Shown piece by piece: positions 52,160 to 60,078 of a stretch of 64,000 nucleotides of DNA (the first letter of the stretch is position 1; each line of letters starts with the position of its first letter). The stretch comes from an uncultured Flavobacteriaceae bacterium. GTDB lineage: Bacteria > Bacteroidota > Bacteroidia > Flavobacteriales > Flavobacteriaceae. A program made the position numbers and the translations under genes. Location: positions 682,001-746,000 of the forward strand of contig CANLUS010000001.1 of NCBI GenBank assembly GCA_947494325.1. Direction: 5' to 3'. Below the pieces are notes generated by a model. It was not told the origin of the DNA, searched no databases, and saw only the letters and a program-made list of their open reading frames with translations.

Positions 52160-54514
52160 TTATAATAGCTTATCGGCCTTCTCGTTTTTATCTCTTTTTT
52201 TGCGTTTTATACCTTTGTTTTTACTAGTACCAAAACGGTAAGCTAACCCCAAATATACCGATCGAGAATCTCTTTTAAACTGGCCAACTTGAATGATGGT
52301 TCTAAACGTTTCAAAGGCAAATCGCTGTGTTTTAAAGATGTCATTGAAATTTAGGCTAAATGTTCCTTTTCCTTTGGCAAAATTATATCGCGCTCCGGCA
52401 TTCATAAAAAAGTTGTCTTTTAAATCATATTGTAAAATACTTTGTTTTCCGCTGTAAAAAGTAAATAATTGAAATGTAAGGTTCTTTGAGGCTTTAAAGC
52501 TGTTATTAAACTTGATATTCATTAAGGTGTTGTTTACTTCGACCCTTTGCCCTTCAATAAAACCTTTCTGAATTCTAGAATAGACATCAAAACTTCCATT
52601 TAAACTCCACCAATGCGCGGGTCTGTAATTGGCTGATAATTCTAACCCATATGCGTCATTGCTATCAAAGTTATCATAGTCAACAATTAAAACCGCAGGA
52701 TTGTCTTCATCGAAAAAACCTCTTCTATTAATTTCATCATTGATCCTTCGATAGAATCCACCAAATGTAACGTTACCTTTTTCGAGTTTTCTACTATAAT
52801 TTAACTCTAATGAATTGGTGAACTGGGGTACCAAACTTGGATTTCCGGTAAGAATTATTAATGGTGTACTTAGCTGCCTTATTGGATTAATCTGATTTAA
52901 AGAAGGACGGTCAATTCTTCGACTAAAACTTATTTGATATGAGTTTCTACCTTCGTCACTAGGGGTATATTTTAAAAATCCAGAAGGATACATATTAAAT
53001 AATTTGTCGGCAAAAATGAATGGTACTTCAAAATCTTCATTGAATTGAGTATCTACAGTATAATCTTCTAATCGTAAACCTAAGTTATATTGCCATTTAT
53101 TCAAATTTTGGCTAAATGAGACGTAAAAAGAATGGATATCTCGATCATATCTAAAATTTGAATTACTGAAATCTGTTCGATCAGTGATATAGGTATTTTC
53201 TGTACGTCGTAAGCGAGTTTCGAGACCTATTTCTAGGGTCGTATTTTCGGAGAGTGGATTTACATAATCGAGGTTTATGGTTGTATTAGTTCTGATGTCA
53301 TCAATGAATTCGTCGTAATTTGATAAAGGAGTATTTCCGTTAAAATCAAAGTCGTTATGAGTATCACTCTTTAGAGTATTGAAATCTACTTCGAGTTCAA
53401 TAAAATGTCCTTTTGTCGAAAAATTATGTTTAAAATCGAAATTATAAGACGCATTCTTATTATCCCTATTGGTCAAGTCGAATTGGTTGTAATTAGCATT
53501 TGGGGTATCTAAAAGGACGATGTTCCTCTTGGCGTCCAAAATAGCATCAAAAAGATTTTGGTTGGTATAAACAGAAATTGTGTTTTTGTCATTAAGGTAA
53601 AAATCAACACCAAATTTTAAAAGGTGTGAAGTTCGATCAGCAATACTTAAGATATCTTGACCGATGCGTTCGACGGTTCTATTAATAAATCCATTTGTAA
53701 CACCAACTCCCAATCTGTTTCCATAGCTACTAAAAAAGTTGATTTTCCCAGATCGATAATTTAAACTTAAGGAGTTGTTATATCGTGCGCGTTCTCCATA
53801 AGTAAAACCGGCATTAACAGAACCGTTGAAACCGATATTCGAATTCTTTTTCAAAGTGATATTGATGATCCCACTCATTCCTTCAGGATTGTATTTTGCT
53901 GACGGATTTGTTATTAATTCGATTGTTTTTATTGAGGTAGATGGTATCTGTTGTAACAAGTCACGCGAACTAATATTCGTAGGTTTTCCATCTATTAAGA
54001 CTCGTACATTTTCATTTCCACGCAATGACAATTCCCCATCTTGAGTAATGCTTACCGACGGAATATTGCCCATAATATCGCTCGCGGAGGCACCGGCTGT
54101 GATTAAATCTTTTCCAACAATGATAACCTTTCTATCAATTTTCTGTTCAATTGTTGAGCGTTCGGCGGTTATTTCGACGGCGTCTAAGGAAACGGCATCT
54201 TCTTCCAAATAAACATTCCCTAAGGTTAAAGTACGATTGGCTTTATTAATCATTATATTTTTTATAATCGATTTATATCCAATAAATTGAATTTCAATGA
54301 TGTACCTTCCATAAGGTATTTGTGTGATTGAAAAATCCCCTAGACCATTTGTGATTCCACCTGACATTATATTACGTCCATTTTTAATGATAACATTAGC
54401 ATAAGGAATAGATTCATTGGTTATTTTATCTAGAACTTTTCCAGTTATCATTCCTTGGCCGTAGAAAGATATAGAGATAAAAAAGACACACAGCGTAAAT
54501 AGTAGTTGTTTCAT
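52160..54514 (-). CDS. TonB-dependent-receptor-like outer membrane protein (OMP_b-brl_3), module 2
   Basis: A 784-residue paralogue of the 47304 protein. Signal peptide (1-19, FYG-Q). CarboxypepD_reg-like domain (~22-110) with GMITGKVLDKITNESIPYANV. Plug region with GELSLRGNENVRVLIDGKPTN and GMSGIINITLKKN. An OMP_b-brl_3 barrel reaches the end, which is a Lys-rich tail. It starts 2 bases after the stop of the YceI gene on the same strand, so both are surely co-transcribed. The operon diverges from the second LytS/LytTR pair, suggesting control by it. Ligand unknown. Confidence 0.88.
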   Translation of the reverse strand: MKQLLFTLCVFFISISFYGQGMITGKVLDKITNESIPYANVIIKNGRNIMSGGITNGLGDFSITQIPYGRYIIEIQFIGYKSIIKNIMINKANRTLTLGNVYLEEDAVSLDAVEITAERSTIEQKIDRKVIIVGKDLITAGASASDIMGNIPSVSITQDGELSLRGNENVRVLIDGKPTNISSRDLLQQIPSTSIKTIELITNPSAKYNPEGMSGIINITLKKNSNIGFNGSVNAGFTYGERARYNNSLSLNYRSGKINFFSSYGNRLGVGVTNGFINRTVERIGQDILSIADRTSHLLKFGVDFYLNDKNTISVYTNQNLFDAILDAKRNIVLLDTPNANYNQFDLTNRDNKNASYNFDFKHNFSTKGHFIELEVDFNTLKSDTHNDFDFNGNTPLSNYDEFIDDIRTNTTINLDYVNPLSENTTLEIGLETRLRRTENTYITDRTDFSNSNFRYDRDIHSFYVSFSQNLNKWQYNLGLRLEDYTVDTQFNEDFEVPFIFADKLFNMYPSGFLKYTPSDEGRNSYQISFSRRIDRPSLNQINPIRQLSTPLIILTGNPSLVPQFTNSLELNYSRKLEKGNVTFGGFYRRINDEINRRGFFDEDNPAVLIVDYDNFDSNDAYGLELSANYRPAHWWSLNGSFDVYSRIQKGFIEGQRVEVNNTLMNIKFNNSFKASKNLTFQLFTFYSGKQSILQYDLKDNFFMNAGARYNFAKGKGTFSLNFNDIFKTQRFAFETFRTIIQVGQFKRDSRSVYLGLAYRFGTSKNKGIKRKKRDKNEKADKLL

Positions 54515-54516
54515 AG

Positions 54517-55098
54517 CTATTTTTCTTCTATTAAATGAATTTCTCCAATAAGATGAACCTCTTTACCTAGCGCGAACTTCGCTGGTGGATAGTTTGTTCC
54601 TACTTTGAAATCTTCACGTTTAATAATACCAGTAATTGTGATAAATTTGTTGTTCGTTTTAAAACGTGGATGTACATAACTTCCCTTATCGATCCCTTTT
54701 AGAACAATAGATTTGGTAATACCTGTCATTGTGAAATCTCCGATTATTTTATACACCTTGTCACTTGTTTTCGTAATAGATGTACTTATGAAAATTATTT
54801 CGGGATGTGCTTCGGTTCCAAAAAAATCACTAGTTCTCAAATGTTTATCTCTATCTTTTTGATTTGTATTTATAGATGCAGATTTTATGTTTATAGTAAT
54901 TTGAGATAGAGCATCCTTTTTTTGAACAAATGAACCTGAATAGTTGTCGAAACTCCCTTTGATAGTACCCACTTTAAAATAGGAAATATCAAAGTTGATT
55001 TTAGAATGGTTTGGATCAATTTTCCAAGTAGATTCTTGGGCGTTTATAGTGAAAGATGTTACAAATAATAGACTACTTAAAATTAGAATTTTGCTCAT
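54517..55098 (-). CDS. YceI family exported lipid-binding-type protein
   Basis: A 193-residue protein. Signal peptide (1-20, INA-Q), then STWKIDPNHSKINFDISYFKVGTIKGSF, the standard opening of YceI-like lipocalin folds. The C-terminal strands KREDFKVGTNYPP and KEVHLIGEIHLIE complete the barrel. YceI proteins bind polyisoprenoid or other hydrophobic molecules in the periplasm and are often stress- or carotenoid-linked. It forms an operon with the outer-membrane receptor gene (2-base gap), which suggests the pair handles a hydrophobic ligand; that is an inference. Confidence 0.93.
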   Translation of the reverse strand: MSKILILSSLLFVTSFTINAQESTWKIDPNHSKINFDISYFKVGTIKGSFDNYSGSFVQKKDALSQITINIKSASINTNQKDRDKHLRTSDFFGTEAHPEIIFISTSITKTSDKVYKIIGDFTMTGITKSIVLKGIDKGSYVHPRFKTNNKFITITGIIKREDFKVGTNYPPAKFALGKEVHLIGEIHLIEEK

Positions 55099-55310
55099 GG
55101 CTTTGATTGTTTTATTCGTTAATATTTTGCGGTTAAGTATGTTATAGTGCTAAAGTAATCACAGGTTTGACGTCCATAAAACAAGCGTTCAGAAAGGCAT
55201 TGAAAGGGGTTAAAAAGATTGTTAAAAGCGATTAACCGTTTAGTCTACACAAATAGTGTTTTTGTTGGTACTTATTGATAGTTGGAAGGCTATTCGACAT
55301 AGCTTTTATT

Positions 55311-55318
55311 TAAATTTG
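55311..55318 (+). promoter_or_regulatory. -7 box (TAAATTTG) of the module 2 LytS gene
   Basis: This is an exact TAnnTTTG match 26 bases before the ATG at 55345. The 246-base divergent spacer (55099-55344) also contains GGTTAA...TTAACC (55208-55237) and an ACCGTTTAG LytTR-like half-site at 55235-55243, but no convincing 21-bp pair. Confidence 0.5.
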
Positions 55319-55344
55319 TACATTGACAATCAATTCAAAGAGTT

Positions 55345-56406
55345 ATGTGGCATCGAATACAGCATTTTTTAGAAGTCTCTAAGTTTAAGTACTTAATTTT
55401 CGGAGTGATTATTTTTGCTTTTTCAGCATCAACATCGAGTTGGTATTATACCACGAAAAGCGAACTGTTTATAACATTTGGAATACGGGTAGTGTTACAA
55501 ATCTCTTTAGCTTTTGTTATTATAGAATTGCTGATTCGACATCTTTTGAACAAAGGAAAAACGGTAGCTTTTGTCCTAACGATAACAGCAACGTTGCTTG
55601 TATTTTATATAGTTTGTAACTTTATATTTATATATTACTTTGAACCAACCTTTCCAAAAACTTATGTTAATTATTTAAAACGTTTTGAAGATGCTTCTTT
55701 TCTTGGAAGACTTACAAATATTAGTGAGTTCATTTCAAAGTCTCTGTATTTATTATATCCTACGCTCTTATTGTTAGTTTTTAAATTATATGCAGAGAAA
55801 CAACATTTATTAAAGTTGAATGAGCAAAAAAGAACCGCAGAATTAGTAGCCTTAAAAAACCAATTAAACCCTCATTTTTTATTTAACACCTTGAATAACT
55901 TGTATGCACTTGCCTTAAAAAAATCAGACAATACTGCAAAAGTGATTCAGAAACTCTCTCATATTTTAGACTATATTTTATATCGTTGTAATGATGAATA
56001 TGTCACGTTAGATAAAGAGATTGATTTAATTGAAAATTATTTATCCTTAGAAAAAATACGATATGCAGATAGAGTCAAAATTTCTTTTAGTAAAAACGTA
56101 ACTGGTCAGGAGAAAATAGCCCCGTTATTACTCATTACGTTTGTTGAGAACGCCTTTAAGCATGGAGTTGTTAATGAAATGGATCAGGCAAGTATAAACA
56201 TTAACATATCGAAAAAAGGAGAACAATTAGAATTTAAGGTAAGGAATAGTAAACCACAGGTACTTGAAAAATTAAGTACAAAGGAATCTATTGGGCTTAA
56301 GAATATTAGGAAACAATTAGAATTATTATATCCGAAGGCTTATGATCTCATTATAGAAAATAAGTCTACTTCTTTTTCGGCTAATCTCAAATTAGACATC
56401 ATATGA
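55345..56406 (+). CDS. LytS-type sensor histidine kinase, module 2
   Basis: A 353-residue membrane kinase with four hydrophobic segments (about 14-34, 43-64, 74-100, 130-147). The PF06580 kinase domain contains KNQLNPHFLFNTLNNLYALAL near residues 170-190. The ATPase lobe has LLITFVENAFKHGV and IGLKNIRKQLELLYP. It resembles the 50349 kinase in layout but differs in the membrane part, so the two probably sense different cues. The final codons overlap the next gene by 4 bases (ATGA). It is divergent from the YceI/receptor operon. Confidence 0.92.
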   Translation: MWHRIQHFLEVSKFKYLIFGVIIFAFSASTSSWYYTTKSELFITFGIRVVLQISLAFVIIELLIRHLLNKGKTVAFVLTITATLLVFYIVCNFIFIYYFEPTFPKTYVNYLKRFEDASFLGRLTNISEFISKSLYLLYPTLLLLVFKLYAEKQHLLKLNEQKRTAELVALKNQLNPHFLFNTLNNLYALALKKSDNTAKVIQKLSHILDYILYRCNDEYVTLDKEIDLIENYLSLEKIRYADRVKISFSKNVTGQEKIAPLLLITFVENAFKHGVVNEMDQASININISKKGEQLEFKVRNSKPQVLEKLSTKESIGLKNIRKQLELLYPKAYDLIIENKSTSFSANLKLDII

Positions 56407-57113
56407 GTTATAAATGTTTAATCATTGATGATGAACCATTAGCAAGGGAACTTTTGGAAACCTACTTGCATAAAATACCTAATTTTGAATTGGTTGCATC
56501 CTGTTCAAGTGCTTTAGAAGCAAGTACTTTTATGAACAATACTAAAATAGACTTACTATTCTTAGACATAGAAATGCCAGTGTTAAAAGGCACAGATTTC
56601 TTTAAAAACCTAATACAAAAACCTGATGTAGTTTTTACAACAGCATATCGAGATTATGCAGTGGATGGTTTTGAACTCAATGCGTTAGATTACTTATTGA
56701 AGCCAATCTTTTTTGATCGTTTTTTCTTGGCTATTCAAAAATTCTTAAAACAAAAACAAGTAGTTCAAAGTCCATCAATTGAACAAAATACAAGAAGTAA
56801 AGAGAATTATGTATTTGTGAATAAATCAAAAAAGAAAATCAAGATTGTTTTTGATGAAGTATTATATATCGAAAGTTTAAAAGATTACATCAAAATACAT
56901 TTACGAGATAAAGAAACAATTATGGTGAAGGAAAGTATATCTGCTTTTGAAAAGAGAATAGATCTACGGTTTATTCGCTTGCATCGTTCGTATATCGTAA
57001 ACAGTGAAAAAATTACTGCATATACTAAAAATGACGTTGAGTTAGGTCGAATAGAAATCCCTATCGGCAATAATTATAAGGAAAATATGCTGCCATTTTT
57101 AACTTCTATTTGA
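56403..57113 (+). CDS. LytTR-type response regulator, module 2
   Basis: A 236-residue protein. The receiver has CLIIDDEPLARELLETYL and LLFLDIEMPVLKG with the phosphoacceptor Asp near residue 56, plus the LLKPIFFDRF Lys. The LytTR domain (about 130-236) shows KKIKIVFDEVLYIESLKDYIKI and FIRLHRSYIVN. It is the partner of the upstream kinase (ATGA overlap). By domain type it should bind paired direct repeats; the nearest candidate targets are the divergent YceI/receptor promoter and its own promoter in 55099-55344. Confidence 0.94.
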   Translation: MSYKCLIIDDEPLARELLETYLHKIPNFELVASCSSALEASTFMNNTKIDLLFLDIEMPVLKGTDFFKNLIQKPDVVFTTAYRDYAVDGFELNALDYLLKPIFFDRFFLAIQKFLKQKQVVQSPSIEQNTRSKENYVFVNKSKKKIKIVFDEVLYIESLKDYIKIHLRDKETIMVKESISAFEKRIDLRFIRLHRSYIVNSEKITAYTKNDVELGRIEIPIGNNYKENMLPFLTSI

Positions 57114-57190
57114 TTCTATTTAGCGATATTGTTCTTGGAAAATAGATAAATTAAAGCCTCTAGTAAACTGAAGTCAAAAGGTTCTGCAAA

Positions 57191-58534
57191 TTAAAATACT
57201 AAACTAAAAACAGACCCTTCATTTTCTTTACTATTTACCACGATTTTACCTTTATGAAGTAACATGATTTGCTTACAAAGGCTCAGGCCAATGCCACTTC
57301 CTGTGGCCTTACTTGTAAAGAATGGAATAAAAATGCTCTCCATAATATCTTGAGGAATACCAGCGCCGTTATCAAAAACTTTAATAATGGTATCATGATT
57401 TGGTGTTTGAGAAGCTTGAATTTTTATATGTGCATTTGGCCGGTTTTTGCAAGCATCAATTGCATTTAGAATTAAATTTATCAATACTTGTTCTATGAGA
57501 TGCGAATCGATATCTAACTCAAGTCGAGGTGTTGATATGTTAAAATCTACGGCGATGTTTTTTGCTTTGATTGACGGTTCCATCAACAATTGAATATTCT
57601 TAAAAAGCTCGGATACTTTCGTTTTTTCAAGATTTAGGTGGGTCACTTTACTTAAACTTCGATATGTTTTTGCAAATTTGAGCAAGCCTTCACCTCTATT
57701 TTTAATCGTTTTTATTCCGGCATGTAGATCTTCTAGTTCAAGTACATTTTCAGTTGGGTGTTCTAATGTAAGTTGCACATTTCGCTGAAGAGTATCCGCT
57801 AGTGAAGAAATGGGTGCAATAGAATTCATTATTTCGTGCGTCATAACACTCAATAGCTTTTTCCATGCTTCTGACTCATTTTTATTTAAAGTATCGTCAA
57901 TATTTTGAACTACGATCAATTTAAATGCTTCTTCATTTACTTGAAAAATAGTATCAGAAATCAATACTTTTATTTTTTCATTTTGAACGGCTATTGATAT
58001 TGAATTAGGATCCCTATGATAGGTTTCAAATATTATTGCATATAACTCAGGTTTTCTTTTTTCTACGAAACGAATATTTTTGAACGAAGGAAAGTCTAAG
58101 GTTTCTCTAAATGAATCATTGCTCCAAAGTACATCTCCGGTTTCTAAGTTATAGGCAATAATGCCGATATCTACCATTTCTAAAATTTTTTGCAGATAGA
58201 CATATTGTGCTTCATTTTGTGAGTTAATTTCTTTTATAGTTCGATTAATTTCGTTAAAACCAGCATATAAGAACCTGATATCTTTTGGACCTCTATCTTC
58301 TGGAAACCATCGTGAAAAGTCACGATATTTTGCGGCTTCAAAAAAATCATCCATCGCTACAAAACGACGCTTTGCAAAGGTATATGTATTAATGATTAAA
58401 TAAATAAGTATAAGACTTGAGAGTGCAATTATAGCATGATTCTTCTCATATATATAATATCCCAGAGTAAGGATAGCTGTAACTAACAATAGTATGCGAA
58501 AAAAGAGGTAGAGAATGTAGCTTCTATAGTTCAT
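57191..58534 (-). CDS. NtrY/AtoS-like sensor histidine kinase
   Basis: A 447-residue membrane kinase. Two N-terminal membrane helices (~6-25, 33-52) precede a HAMP-like linker and a PAS-like domain (~112-205). The HisKA-like domain has LLSVMTHEIMNSIAPISSL with phosphoacceptor His233. The ATPase domain carries EQVLINLILNAIDAC, DNGAGIP and GSGIGLSLCKQI. The H-box reads HEIMNS, typical of NtrY-like kinases rather than HELKTP types. Its start overlaps the end of the sigma-54 regulator gene by 11 bases, so they are a cognate, co-translated pair upstream of an export system. Confidence 0.92.
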   Translation of the reverse strand: MNYRSYILYLFFRILLLVTAILTLGYYIYEKNHAIIALSSLILIYLIINTYTFAKRRFVAMDDFFEAAKYRDFSRWFPEDRGPKDIRFLYAGFNEINRTIKEINSQNEAQYVYLQKILEMVDIGIIAYNLETGDVLWSNDSFRETLDFPSFKNIRFVEKRKPELYAIIFETYHRDPNSISIAVQNEKIKVLISDTIFQVNEEAFKLIVVQNIDDTLNKNESEAWKKLLSVMTHEIMNSIAPISSLADTLQRNVQLTLEHPTENVLELEDLHAGIKTIKNRGEGLLKFAKTYRSLSKVTHLNLEKTKVSELFKNIQLLMEPSIKAKNIAVDFNISTPRLELDIDSHLIEQVLINLILNAIDACKNRPNAHIKIQASQTPNHDTIIKVFDNGAGIPQDIMESIFIPFFTSKATGSGIGLSLCKQIMLLHKGKIVVNSKENEGSVFSLVF

Positions 58535-59870
58535 ACTTATCTAATCTTCTATAGAGAGCAGCCCTAGTAATCCCTAATTCTTTGGCAGATTTAGAAACGT
58601 TTCCTTTGTTTTTTTCTAAAACAGTGAAGATGGCATTTTTTTCAATATCATCGAGATTCATAGTGGTTGGAGCGTTAGACACGCGAGGTCTTTCGATTGA
58701 AGAAAACACCAGATCGTCAGATGTAAGCATGGTGTCTTCGGTCATAATCACGGCGCGCTCTAAAATGTATTGAAGTTCTCTTACGTTACCTGGGAAATCA
58801 TGTTTTTTTAATTTTGCAATAAAGCCAGCATCAAAGGTAAAAGGCGTTTTATTGTATTTATCTGCATATAACGAAACAAAATATTTTGAGAGTTCAGTAA
58901 CATCATTATCTCTATCCCTTAAGGGAGGAACAATTACATCAACGGTATTGATACGATAAATAAGGTCTTTTCTAAACCTTTTTTCGTCAGCTAATATTTT
59001 AGGATCGATATTAGTCGCGCAAATTAGTCGTATATCTACAGGAATAGATTCATTTGAACCCAATGGCGTAACCATCCTATTTTGTAATACTGTAAGTAAA
59101 CGAACTTGTTGTCCTAAAGTGATATTTCCGATTTCATCCAAAAAGAGCGTACCGCCATTGGCTGCTTCAAAACGTCCTTTTCTGTCTTCTCGCGCATCCG
59201 TAAAAGCCCCTTTTTTATAACCGAATAATTCACTTTCGAATAGCGAAGAGGATAAAGATCCGACATCTACTTTTATAAATGGTTGATCACTTCTGTTTGA
59301 ATTCTCATGCAATGCCTTTGCGATTAGATCTTTACCCGTTCCGTTTTCACCAAGTATTAACACATTTGCATCTGTAGGTGCTACTTTTTTAAGTTTGAGA
59401 AAAACATCTTTCATGGCATCACTTTCGCCAATTATTTTGGTTTCATTAAGATGTATTGTTGTTTTCTTCCCTGAATTAGATTTTTTAGCTTTAAGTAAGG
59501 ATGTTATCGTATTTATTATTTTTTCATTCTTCCAAGGTTTGACTAAAAAATCTGCCGCACCTTCTTTCAAACCTCGAATTGCTAAGTCAATATCAGCATA
59601 AGCCGTTATTAAAATAACAAAGGTTTCTGGTCGTTGTTTCTTAATTTTATTCAACCAAAAAATACCTTCGTTTCCAGTATTTACAAGACCGTTAAAATTC
59701 ATATCAAGAATAATGATATCAAATTTTTTATTGGCAATTTGTGAACCAATATTACTCGGATTCTTTTCTATTACGACTTCTTTTACCAAAGGTTTTAACA
59801 AAAGACGCAACGCGGTCAAGACATCTAAATCGTCATCTATTACTAATATGCTCGCTTCTTTTAATACCAT
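58524..59870 (-). CDS. Sigma-54-dependent response regulator (NtrC family)
   Basis: A 448-residue three-domain activator. The receiver (1-125) has VIDDDLDV and IIILDMNFNGL with the phosphoacceptor Asp. The AAA+ domain (~145-370) has GENGTGKDLIAKAL (Walker A) and GGTLFLDEIGN (Walker B). The sigma-54 contact loop reads GAFTDA at residues 221-226, with Asp225 where the canonical GAFTGA has Gly. The Fis-type helix-turn-helix (~405-448) contains NVSKSAKELGITRAALYRRL. It should activate RNA polymerase-sigma-54 from upstream sites; the tandem 17-bp repeats at 59941-59979, between it and the exporter genes, are likely sites. Confidence 0.94.
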   Translation of the reverse strand: MVLKEASILVIDDDLDVLTALRLLLKPLVKEVVIEKNPSNIGSQIANKKFDIIILDMNFNGLVNTGNEGIFWLNKIKKQRPETFVILITAYADIDLAIRGLKEGAADFLVKPWKNEKIINTITSLLKAKKSNSGKKTTIHLNETKIIGESDAMKDVFLKLKKVAPTDANVLILGENGTGKDLIAKALHENSNRSDQPFIKVDVGSLSSSLFESELFGYKKGAFTDAREDRKGRFEAANGGTLFLDEIGNITLGQQVRLLTVLQNRMVTPLGSNESIPVDIRLICATNIDPKILADEKRFRKDLIYRINTVDVIVPPLRDRDNDVTELSKYFVSLYADKYNKTPFTFDAGFIAKLKKHDFPGNVRELQYILERAVIMTEDTMLTSDDLVFSSIERPRVSNAPTTMNLDDIEKNAIFTVLEKNKGNVSKSAKELGITRAALYRRLDKYEL

Positions 59871-59906
59871 TGATACAATATTACAATAATATTGGCAGCC
59901 TAAAAA

Positions 59907-59933
59907 AAATAGAAATGGAAATAATTTCTATTT
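59907..59933. repeat. Perfect 10-bp inverted repeat in the divergent regulator/exporter spacer
   Basis: AAATAGAAAT, the 7-base spacer GGAAATA, then ATTTCTATTT. It lies 36 bases upstream of the NtrC-like gene's ATG. It is not followed by a T-run, so it is an operator or DNA-structure candidate rather than a terminator. Confidence 0.6.
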
Positions 59934-59940
59934 AAAAAGT

Positions 59941-59983
59941 TGTATCAAAATCGAACAGAAAGTGTATCAAAACCGAACACTTT
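59941..59983 (+). promoter_or_regulatory. Tandem 17-bp repeats, candidate NtrC-type activator binding sites
   Basis: TGTATCAAAATCGAACA (59941-59957) and TGTATCAAAACCGAACA (59963-59979) differ at one base and are 22 bp apart, two helical turns. The second copy is embedded in a perfect inverted repeat, AAAGTGT-N11-ACACTTT (59959-59983). They lie about 75-115 bases upstream of the expected start of the exporter transcript, the usual place for an enhancer of a sigma-54 activator. Confidence 0.6.
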
Positions 59984-60031
59984 AGAAAAGGAAATAATCT
60001 CTAAAACACTGATTATTAAATGTTTAATTTT

Positions 60032-60048
60032 TTGGCATCATCTTGACT
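60032..60048 (+). promoter_or_regulatory. Sigma-54-like promoter element, imperfect
   Basis: TTGGCATCATCTTGACT resembles TTGGCAC-N5-TTGC, with the -24 TTGGCA intact. The -12 part reads TTGA one base too close, or AC instead of GC at correct spacing. It lies 30 bases before the adaptor gene's ATG at 60079 and downstream of the tandem repeats. Confidence 0.4.
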
Positions 60049-60078
60049 ATGTAATAGGTGTAACTAAAAAATCAACGA

